Made by a program: the position numbers and the translations under genes
Notes under the pieces: generated by a model
Told to the model about the DNA's origin: nothing
The model's database searches: none
What the model saw: only the letters and a program-made list of their open reading frames with translations
Part shown: positions 22,171-31,342 of the stretch, in pieces
Layout of the letters: each line of letters begins with the position of its first letter
How positions within the stretch are numbered: the first letter of the stretch is position 1
Assembly (NCBI GenBank): GCA_963978905.1
Contig: OZ022258.1
Span: 47,848,591 to 47,912,590 of the forward strand
DNA: 64,000 nucleotides
Origin: Trichostrongylus colubriformis
Lineage: Eukaryota; Nematoda; Chromadorea; Rhabditida; Trichostrongylidae
Reading direction: 5' to 3'

Positions 22171-23419
22171 TTAGGTTGTCTCAAGAGTCTTGTAGGATTT
22201 TTTCGATCATCACTTTTTATTATTTTTTCTTATAACAAACAACAATTAAGCAACAACGTATTCAGCATTGTTATCGACAACACTCTGTCACCACATTGGT
22301 AGATCGTTGATTCCCTCCTCTCAGAACTGTGGATTCAGGGAACCGAAGAAGTTAGCCATCGCCTTTACAAGCATGTCCTAATCTACGAATTTCCCCTTGA
22401 CCAGGATAGATTCAAGAGGAAGGCTAAGGTGGTAGTCAGAAGCGGCAATGTCTGCAGAGTATGGCGTGTGGGGCAGGACATCCCAGCCGAGCTCGTGTAG
22501 CTTGGCCTGGATACTCTACGCGATATGGGAGCTGGCGTTGTCATGAAGGGTGACCGCGGACCTCTACCGGCGCTTTTCTCGAACAGTGACGGCGATCTGC
22601 TGGAGCTGGTGGGTGTATACGAAAGCGGGTACTGTTTCGCCTTGTGCCAGCACCTCTTGGAAAAGCATTCCCCCCGCGTCCAGAAGCGGCAGAATAGAAT
22701 CTTCTTCGGATGGAGGTCGGACATGGGCTGCGTTGGCGGCTCGGCGTCACGTAGCAGCCAAAAGGCGCGAGGCGCGTTGGTATCGTACATGTCCCAGCTT
22801 TCAAGACCTGTAGCCAGATAGACGAGAAAGTCGTTGCGATACGGGCGCAGCAGCAGCGATCGACTGATGCTAACACAGGCACTATCGTGAGCATCCGTCA
22901 GGGCATGAGCTCCATCGGGACAGCACCTTCCGATAACCGGGCTCGTGGAGGCGACCATTCACGGTCATGGGTGCTTGTGCATTCCTCTCCGCTAGCTCGC
23001 GAATGATTGTTTCAGGATCGGCGCGAACGGCGGAGAGCAGCGTCTCGTCGTCGAATGCGTGTGCACGTCCCGTGCGTGACTGGTCTTTCCAGTTTTGCCG
23101 TTGCCGAAGCTGATGAGCCAGCGACGCACGGTCTCGTAGCTCACACATCCGTTGCCCAATGCAGCGTTGATGGAGTCGCAAGCTTCCGTCACTTTGATGC
23201 TCCAAGACCACTCATAGCAAATGACACCGCGTGTTGGGTGGGTATCGACTACGGGCAATGTAGCTCTCTCCACGGAATCTGGTGATTTAATATATACTTT
23301 GCTAGGGAGTTTAGAGAGCCTTCTACCATATTCCTGAACCGCCCAGATATGTCTCGAACTAAACAAGAGTTACTGATTTTTTTTTGGGAAAGTCCTACAA
23401 AGTTGTTGGGACAACTTAA
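22171..23419. mobile_element. mariner element (1.25 kb)
   Basis: The left end TTAGGTTGTCTCAAGAGT is inverted at the right as TTAAGTTGTCCCAACAAC, with TTTGTAGGA shared further in. TA precedes the left end; the right flank is mutated. Size is normal for mariner. It carries a broken transposase gene on the minus strand. Confidence 0.85.
22383..23260 (-). pseudogene. mariner transposase, frameshifted
   Basis: Pieces of the family appear in order across three frames. They are a helix-turn-helix segment (ALGNGCVSYETVRRWL), the linker (SRTGRAHAFDDETLLSAVRA), a second DNA-binding part (ETIIRELAERN, TVNGRLHEPGYRKVLSRW), then the catalytic area (the mariner DLHPKK motif near 22727) and a C-terminal NLSWSRGNS. 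At least two frameshifts and the loss of clean motif spacing make it non-functional. Confidence 0.8.
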
Positions 23420-23429
23420 AGGAATCGTC

Positions 23430-23830
23430 CACGGAAAATGCGTTTTTGTGTTACCCATACGTTTATGTTGTATTTGCCTAATGTGGGCCTCATGCAAAAT
23501 TTCACGCGAAAAAATGCGAATCTGGCTGAGATACAGCACTACAAAGTGCGGTCCCAGTGGGCGGTGCCTAAAAGTAAAAGCCTCGTCCCGTGGTCCGCCG
23601 CCGTTGGGAACGGAGAGTGGGACTGTTTACGAAACTTTCTGCTCCTACAATGCGTCTCCGACCACGGCGGACGACGGAACGAGGCCTTTCTCTTAGGCCC
23701 CGCCCACTGGGACGGCACTTTGTGGTGCTGTATCTCAGCCAGATTCGCATTTTTTGCGTGACATTTTGCATGAGGCCCACATTAGGCAAATACAACATAA
23801 ACGTATGGGTAACACAAAAACGGCGACCAA
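23430..23830. repeat. 400-bp palindromic repeat
   Basis: The left arm (TTGTGTTACCCATACGTTTA, CCTAATGTGGGCCTCATGCA, GCGAATCTGGCTGAGATACA) returns inverted on the right, from GCTGTATCTCAGCCAGATTC to GGGTAACACAAAAACG. The centre is near 23630. Single-arm or decayed relatives are at 3190-3400, 26515-26590, 29100-29285 and 50935-51345, so this is a dispersed family. It abuts the right end of the mariner at 23419. Confidence 0.8.
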
Positions 23831-23849
23831 GGCGGCAGATGGGAAACAA

Positions 23850-24745
23850 GTGGCATCGGTGAAATCCACCGTAAATGTCCTTGGTGGTTTAGCCTCCATG
23901 AATCACAACCCCGATGTCTTGAGTGCAGAAAGTATGAGCGATCCTCTAGGAAAGGGTGAGGAATTCAGGTATTGACATGAACCATTGCGTTCAGTGAATC
24001 TTTTCTGAGAACGATGATTTCACGTACAAAGCAGAAAACTTCTCCATCTACTCGGTGGTATGTAGATATGCAGTGAAAGGCCACCAATCACAGTAACCTG
24101 TTTGTTAGACACTGAAGTGACAGCCTTTCGATAGTATTCCATATTCGGTAGACTGTTGTATTCCACATTCAAGTGTGATTTACAGTAATTCTGTGGCCAT
24201 GGCTCTTCAGATTTTTGATATTACATATTTGCCCATAGCAACCCTAGCACGAGTCTCTATGCCGTTCAAGCGTGATTTTTGGGAAACAATCCGATTTGAC
24301 CAGAGTATGTACCGGGGAGTAATTTGATACGAACACGAAGCGTGGCAAAAGAATATGGTAATCGCTTGAAGCGAAATTGTCTGGCGTCCACACTGAAGGT
24401 GCCATTGTCATGTGGGGTGGATCATGAAACTTCAATAGCGCAAGCGCCAGGCGGTTTTGTTTCAGAAGAGTGTGAAACTCGTTTTTGAGGGGGTCACTCT
24501 ACCCTTAAAACAGATTTTGGGCGAACTTCATGGTCCACTCCGTTTTGGCTACGGCGCTTCGAGCTCGCGCCAAAAGTGCGCTGCATTCGTGTTGTACGGG
24601 TCAAACCAGTCCTACGGGTCAAACCAGTCCTATGCACACGTTTCTATTCGAAACGAATAATTCTCCGAAAATCATCTCTTCAAACGTACCAAATTGCGAG
24701 CTGCTAGGGTTGCTTTGAATGAATAGAGCTGGATTTTTCCTTTTA
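23850..24745. other. Unassigned spacer
   Basis: No gene was recognised. There is a short direct repeat of CTACGGGTCAAACCAGTCCT/A near 24596-24632. Confidence 0.4.
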
Positions 24746-25035
24746 TTTATACAGTGTGTCCAAAAGTATAGGTCCACCCTATTTTTCATCCATATCTCCA
24801 GAATAGACCAGCGATTTCTTCCCAAATTTTTTTCTGTGGTACCTGATCACTATAGCTATCAAACGCCTCAGTAAAATCGAAGACATAAAATTGCAAAATT
24901 TCATCTGCTTTTTTTCAAAAATGAGGGTGTCCCAAAAGTATAGGTCCACACAGCTTTTCCACCTTGCTTCCATCGAGAGGTAAGTTGTGAAGTAATTGTT
25001 TTGACGCATCTTTCTGAGATTTACTCTACAGTGCC

Positions 25036-25740
25036 ATGCCACGCGGTACGCTCTTATCCGAGTACGAAAAAGGACAAATTCTTGCCTACAAGGATGAGGA
25101 ACTCAGCAATCGCAAAATTCCCGAGAAAGTGGGCCTATCCCACAACTTGATCAACAGCTTCTGTCGCACCATGAACCTGCACGGAACGAAAAGGAGAAGT
25201 GGAAGGCCGCAGGAGCTTCCTGAGATGCAAAAGCGTCGGATCCTCAACGCTGCGTCCAGTTCCACAAAGGGTGTTTGTCGGCTGTGCAGGGAACTGGCAC
25301 CTAATGTATCGAAAAGGACTGTGCACCGTCTGCTCAAGGCGTTTCCTCACATCGAGCAAAGACGGTTTTCGTCCACGCCATACCTCACCAGGGCGCACGA
25401 AGAGGCTGGAATCCATTTTGCCAAGGAACATGTCAGCTGGACGCATCAATGGGATGAGGTAGTCTGCAGGGTTACATTATTGACGTAGTAGTTCACACAG
25501 TATTAGTAGTAGTGCTGCGGGTGATCTTTTCTGATGAGAAGAAATTCAATTTGGACGGACCGGACGGCTTAGCTACTTACTGGATGGATTTGAGGAAGGA
25601 GCCGCGCTACTTCTCGAAGCACGGATTTGCTGGTGGTGGTGTTATGGTTTGGGCCGCCTGCTCTCGCTCTGGTAAGAGCAGCATAATATTCATCACTCAC
25701 TGCATGGAGTCCAGGGCTTATCAGGACGTTTTAGGTATAT
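25036..25740 (+). pseudogene. Tc3-like transposase, N-terminal plus partial catalytic region
   Basis: The frame opens at MPRGTLLSEYEKGQILAYKD and runs through both DNA-binding domains to about residue 140 (SWTHQWDEVV). A segment of roughly 70 bp with stops then intervenes and may be an intron. The frame resumes as VIFSDEKKFNLDGPDG, with the first catalytic Asp, then WMDLRKEPRYFSKHGF and GGVMVWAA, ending at SRAYQDVL. The last third with the other two catalytic residues is absent. The break point is the same as in copy 1. Confidence 0.85.
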
Positions 25741-25759
25741 CCATACATCCATATCCATA

Positions 25760-26030
25760 CAGTAGGTGCCAGTTGCCTGCACAGCCGACAAACACCCTTT
25801 GTGGAACTGGACGCAGCGTTGAGGATCCGACGCTTCTGCCTCTCAGAAAGCTACTGCGGCTTTCCACTTCTCTTTTTCGCTCCGTACAGGTCCATGGTGC
25901 GACAGAAGCTGTTGAACAAGCTTTGGGATAGGCCCATCTTCTTAGAAATTTTGCGATTGCTGAGTTCCTCATCCTTGTAGGCAAGAATTTGTCCTTTTTC
26001 GTACTCGGATAAGAGCGTACCGCGTGGCAT
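25760..26030 (-). pseudogene. Tc3-like transposase, N-terminal half (right arm)
   Basis: The MPRG start is at 26030, read downward. The helix-turn-helix half runs to GNWHLLY, then the sequence meets the truncated catalytic region. Point changes and frame slips mark it as dead. Confidence 0.8.
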
Positions 26031-26649
26031 GGCACTGTAGAGTAAATCTCAGAAAGATGCGTCAAAACAATTACTTCACAACTTACCTCTCGATGGAAGC
26101 AAGGTGGAAAAGCTGTGTGGACCTATACTTTTGGGACACCCTCATTTTTGAAAAAAAGCAAAATTTTACAATTTTATGTCTTCGATTTTACTGAGGCGTT
26201 TGATAGCTACAGTGATCAGGTACCACAGATAAAAATTTGGGAAGGAATCGCTGATCCATTCTGGAGATATGGATGAAAAATAGGGTGGACCTATACTTTT
26301 GGGACACAGTGTATACTCTGATCCTCTTTAAAGTAATAGTTGATTGTATAGCGGATCAAATAGAGGTGAGAGTCACGTGCAGGTTCCATTTTACTGTGCA
26401 CGATTCTGCGCTGCACCAGGATTTGGAAAGTGTTTTTCCCCCTTTGATTATGAATAATCGGAATTGTCTGAACAAGGAATACTGTATGATTTCAAGGTCT
26501 TCACTTGAAGGAGTCGCCTATACATATTGCTTTTGCCTAATAAGGGCCGCATGCAAAGTTTCATGCGAAAAAGCGAAAATTTGGCTAAGATTTTGTTATT
26601 ATATTGTTATTATATTGTTTGTTATTTGTTATTAGCCATTTTATTATTT

Positions 26650-29091
26650 TGCGAAGTCTCATCAGTCTGGAAAGAGTCTCTCGTCAAAGCGATTCCCAAA
26701 GTGTCAAAACCATGTCAGGTCCAACTTCTCTCTTCGTTTAACCTCGGCATCGATATTGTATTAGAAGTTCTTCTGTTGTGCCAACGAGGTTGTTAGGTGG
26801 AATATTTATCTACGGCCTGACGTTTTGACAGGATCGTCTTCCTCGAAGGCAGGCCTAAACGTGGCTCGAGACTAGGATTTTGCCCACTACACCGTTAAAC
26901 GCTTCATCCCCCTAGCGGTTTTGACGGAGATCTAGGAATTTACGGCCTGACGTTTCGATCCTGTCGAAACGTCAGGCCGTAAATAAATATTCCACCTAAC
27001 AACCTCGTTGGCACAACAGAAGGACTTCTAATACATGTCAGGTATCTTCCTTTCGTCCCATAAGCATTACGTCACCAATAGTCAAAGTTTTGGAAAAGTT
27101 GTTGCGCGATAGACTCGTACAAGAACTTGCCAGAGATAATGTCATTTCCACAGAACAGCATGGATTTGTGACGGGTGCCTCCACGTGTACCTTGATGGCG
27201 CATTGCGTATTTGACTGAACTTGGCTATAAATAATGGTGAAGCATCGATGTAATATACTTCGATTTATAGAGAGCTTTCGATGAAGTAAGTCATGGTAAG
27301 CTTCTATACGAACTACGCCAACTGGGTGTTAACGGGACCCTAGTAGAATCTATTCGCTCCTACTTGAGCAATAGACACATGTGGGTAACTGTGGGAACGC
27401 GTTTTCAAAGCGTTACTCGTGTACCAGTGTACCAGTGGTGTTCCTCAGGATGGTGTACTTTCACCTCTCCTGTTCTCAGCACACACCTATGACTTATAGA
27501 ATTGTTTGAAAACACAATCTGCTGTTGGAGCGCAGATGTACACTGGTGATATAAAGATTTATGGTGTATACACTGAAGGTACTTATGAGTGTGTTCACGA
27601 GGCTCTAACCCACTCCACTGGTAATATGATGGCGTGGGCTTCAGCCTGGGTATACCTGTCAACCTCAGTGAGATATCGTTCTTCACATGGGAAAAGCCAA
27701 GACAGTTCCATACACATTCAATGACGTGGTGCTGCACAATTCGCAAAGTGTTCGAGATCTTGGGTTCCATATGAACAGGGAGCTGGATTTCGATTAGTCT
27801 GACTGTACAAAATGCTTTTGATGCTTCATTAATCTGACTGTACAAAATGCTTTTGATGCTTTATTCACTATTTTTGGAAGCATTCGGCAACGGTCCGTCT
27901 ACCTCTGTAAAACTTTACAAGACTTAGTAGTACCAATTTTAGAATAAGGATCACAACTTTGGAACCCTTATACAAAGAAACTACAGGCAAAAGTCGAAAA
28001 AGTCCAGCAAACCTTCACTAAAATTTTGATGTATAGATGTTACACGAATCCAGCCTTCACTGTTCATTTGCCCAATTAAGGATCGTCTGAAATGCTTAGG
28101 ACACAAATCAACTCTACTGGAGGGTTTTTAATGATGTCGTCTATTGTTTTAAGCTACTGAGAGGAGAATTCAATTAAACCCAGTAAATACTGGAGGTTCG
28201 GGACTTGCAGAGAGCGCACACGGAAGCTCTCTCTGCAGTGTCCTACAGAGGCGAAAAAACAGCAGTCCGAGATCATCAATTCCCTCCTCTTTCGCGAGGT
28301 GAGATGGCTCCAGCTGTTGCCGGCGGAGATCGTGGATGCTCAGAATGCGAGCTCAAAATGCTGAGAATTTCCGAGAACAGATTGAGGAAGTGGATTTATT
28401 GGCTGCTTTCGGCATGGCTTCTGAAATTACTTTAAAATCGAAAAATTTCCCTTTTCCGGTAGTGCGATCTTGTGAGCTCTTTACAGCTACTTGTTTTCGT
28501 TGGACTGGTGGAGACGACGTCACGATGTGCTGTGATATTTTCTTTTCTCAGTAGTTCCTTGCATTTCACTTTTTCTTGTTTGTTCACTAACTTTTGATAT
28601 CGCTGTTTGCGTTCGGAGTGTTAGTCTAAGGTAACCGACATGGTAGAAACCTAATCGAGGATATAACTGAGATTATAGTCTCACTGGATTTGTACGTCCA
28701 CTTGTTATATCATAAAGAGGAATCTTATGTGGCGGGTTTGAAGCTAAATTGTCAGGGTTAGGGTACACCTGGCATGCGAAACTTCAGCTTCAGATTCCTT
28801 ACCAACCTGTTTTGTCTTGGTGACGTTTTCCCCAGCGTCATCCCCTCGAATTGTTTACACAAGCGCATTGTGAACTTTGGGACGCTCTTAACGATCTCAG
28901 CTACTCAGTAACTGATGAAATGGACACTATTTCCTTCTGTTCATCTCATAATTAGTGGACTTCTCTCTACCTTCCCTGGTTTCACTATAGACCACAATGC
29001 ACTCATGTTTTGCTCATGTTGGTGTTAACTTTGTAGACCATTGTTATAGCGCACCTATGCGTGCAATGAATAAAAAAATAAAATAAAAATA
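26650..29091 (+). mobile_element. CR1-type non-LTR retrotransposon, 5'-truncated
   Basis: The translation begins within the reverse transcriptase at SLVKAIPKVSKPCQ and continues FRPISITSP (the usual start of RT), EQHGFV, then motif A (YFDL..AFDEVSHGKLL), SYLSNRHMWVTVG and a split PQDGVLSPLLF. The catalytic motif reads YTGDIKIY where the family has Y-A-D-D, so it is inactive. The C-terminal signature VRDLGFHMNRELDF and a later LWNPYTKKLQAKVEKVQQTF follow. The 3' end (GCGCACCTATGCGTGCAATGA plus ATAAA-type repeats) fits CR1 tails. Frame breaks are many. A foldback is inserted at 26721-27033. Confidence 0.8.
26721..27033. mobile_element. Foldback insertion in the CR1 element
   Basis: The 313-bp insert has a 10-bp direct repeat CATGTCAGGT on both sides (26711-26720 and 27034-27043). 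Removing it and one repeat restores the CR1 frame across the site. The arms (from AGAAGTTCTTCTGTTGTGCC and TACGGCCTGACG) are inverted about a short middle. The left end has an extra 38 bp starting CCAACTTCTCTCTTC without a partner. The 55050 copy starts at the same bases. A 10-bp duplication would suit Mutator-like elements. Confidence 0.8.
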
Positions 29092-29094
29092 CAG

Positions 29095-29290
29095 CTCCTC
29101 AAATTCTCGGCTGAGTGGGCGAGGCCTCCGAGTGAAAGCCTCGTGCCGTCGTGATTGTGATCCGGTATCTTAGCCGGATTCACCTTTTTTCGCGTGAAAC
29201 TTTGCATTAGGCTCACATTATGCAAATACAACATAAATACATAAATAACGGAAAAACCGTTTTCCGCGAACGGTTCCTTTACGTTTCATC
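29095..29290. repeat. Single-arm copy of the 23.4 kb palindrome family
   Basis: ATCTTAGCCGGATTCACC, TTCGCGTGAAACTTTGCAT, ATTATGCAAATACAACATAA and CGAACGGTTCCTTTA match one arm of the 23430-23830 repeat in inverted orientation. Confidence 0.65.
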
Positions 29291-29619
29291 TTCACTTCAC
29301 TCCCAGTCGAATTTTCCGAAGTGAAAAAATTGAGCTACTTTTAAGTAGGTTTCTTAGTCACTGTAACTCAGAGCATGTGTTACGTTGCATTACTAAATAT
29401 TGGATGGAAAGTTTTGAAGGACGTTTGCTGCATTTCTTCCTATTTTTCGTTTGCCTTTCGAATCTCAGACATTATGATTCACCAAAATTCTGGCTTCATA
29501 CTGCATGGGACACGTATAATAGCATTCAGGCGCTTCTAAGATATTGAATAAATGGCAGAAGGCCTTTTTCTTCAGGACACTTTTGCAAGATATTGTTATT
29601 TTATCATATTTAATTTGCT

Positions 29620-29915
29620 AAAGGGGCGGAGATGGTGTAGTGACAGGTGGCGCACACCCCACTCTCATGATGCGGAGATCAAATCCCGATCAACGCCCGC
29701 CCAGGCCATCCAAGCCTTCCATCCTTCCGGGGTCGTCATATTTGTACCAGATTCGTCTGGGAGGATAAAAGCACTGACTTGTACATCGGCTGGTCACCGC
29801 AAGTCATTGTATAGGACACATCACATTCACCAGCCATCACGATTCTGAATGGAACTAGAATGTGCGGCGCATCCCACAAAAGGGACTGATTACAGCCAAA
29901 AACTTTATCCTTTTA
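29620..29915 (+). mobile_element. tRNA-derived SINE with target duplication
   Basis: The head GGGGCGGAGATGGTGTAGTG contains an A-box-like stretch. GAGATCAAATCCC further on resembles a B box, so it could come from a tRNA (polymerase III promoter). A unique body of about 220 bp follows (GTCTGGGAGGATAAAAGCAC, GGAACTAGAATG) and a tail TTTATCCTTT. The 9-bp direct repeat TAATTTGCT flanks it (29611-29619, 29916-29924), as expected for LINE-mobilised insertion. Confidence 0.8.
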
Positions 29916-29952
29916 TAATTTGCTGAAGCATGAAATTCCTCCCAGACACGTT

Positions 29953-29991
29953 TTCGTGAAGTAATGGTATTGTATACCATTACTTCACGAA
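29953..29991. repeat. Perfect 18-bp hairpin
   Basis: TTCGTGAAGTAATGGTAT and its exact inverse are separated by three bases. No host element was identified. Confidence 0.85.
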
Positions 29992-29999
29992 TTAGTTGA

Positions 30000-31340
30000 G
30001 GTATTAGCGACAGTATAATAGCTTAGTAGCAGTAGTTGAACTATGTAGCCGTCTGCTTTGTACTTTGTAATCCTACCTGTCAATAGGATAGGGAGGGTAA
30101 CGCGTTCGGAACCACCAAGAGATTGAACACACATTAGGTTTCCCAAAAGCCGTGTTTGTCCACTACACTGTTAAGACTTCAATTTTTTGTTATACATAGT
30201 TGTGATAGTTTATCAGCAAACACGCATGGGTATGACGCGATAAGCGTTGGTAATGAAAGAACAGCCCAGTAAAACAAGAAGACTTCACCGTCTCCGATTT
30301 ATTCCGATTATCAGTTCCCCGTGTCTTTATAGGCTGCGTGTAAGCTTGATGTATGGAAAGCATGATCAGTAGTTTGAATCTGTCGAAGTCGATCGTTTTT
30401 CCTTTGACTCGGTAATTCTGTGATATTCGTGGCATACATAGCGGCTCAAACCGAAGAATCCGCAAAAGATTTATGACTCTGTGATGTTTACTGCTTTTCC
30501 TGTATACGTATGTAGATGGTGCCAAAAAAGTGTCATTGTCTCCTTCACTTACAACATTAAATCCATCAAATTTTATCAAATTCTGCCCAGATGTTTTCAC
30601 AAACAAATTCAAAAGCACACTTCATAGGTTCACTAGACTCCATATAAGCTCTCTACATCGACTGAATCGGGGGCTTTGCCAAGCCAACATAATGCCTTAT
30701 TTCATCCAGGCGAATTCTGCGCTCAACACATCCCTGCTAAGGTCTCCCAAGACTAGTCACCTAAGTGTAGGTAGTCGAGGGGATTCGTTCTGTGTGGTGC
30801 ACTTCTAGTTTTTAAGCATCCCTCGTTCCCAAGTAGGTGAGCGTGAACAGTATCATTGACAGCCTCCGTGCGCAATTCGATAATATGGGAAACGACGCTG
30901 CGGATCATAGCATCGTTGTCCGAGAAGCAAGAGATCAACAACGGCTTCTCAGAACCAGAGTGACAATCCTTAAGGTCTTGTACCTTAGAGAACACCAAGG
31001 AAGTTGGCACAGCTGTTGTAGACAGACCCTCAAGTTCGACAGCGCTGGCTGACGGGTACCTCTTCCTACGGAGGGGATGGTCGTGAACTACAGCTGGCTA
31101 TTGCTCACAGAGAAACATTCCAAGATTATTTAGTCCTATTACTTGCCTTTCCCTTTCGCAACTCTTTTCTTTATTTGGGGGTTGTGAGCCATGAGCAGAA
31201 CAGCTCTTATTCGGCACACCCTGTATGTACACTGACAGATGTATACTGTTTGTTCACTTCCGTTCCGGCTGGCCATTCATTGAGCTTGTTGCGAATTCGT
31301 TGAATGCGACGTCTTTCAGTTGTGATTTCGTGGAAACGTC
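30000..31340. other. Region upstream of the lipase start
   Basis: No supported gene. Open frames on both strands at 30530-31050 have no family match. The lipase promoter presumably lies within the last few hundred bases, but no clear TATA or trans-splice signal can be assigned. Confidence 0.35.
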
Positions 31341-31342
31341 CT

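Larger units (their letters stand above)
24752..26311. mobile_element. Tc3-like snap-back element, copy 2
   Basis: This 1560-bp element is flanked by TA (24750-24751 and 26312-26313) with ends CAGTGTGTCCAAAAGTATAG and (inverted) CACTGTGTCCCAAAAGTATA. Inner copies of the terminal motif lie near 24930 and 26125. As in copy 1, both arms carry the transposase 5' half pointing inward and only part of the catalytic region remains in between, here on the + strand. Copy 1 is in the opposite orientation. Confidence 0.9.

Noticed and set aside
22525..22821. Plus-strand ORFs around 22.5-22.9 kb
   Set aside because: They are antisense readings of the mariner transposase pseudogene.
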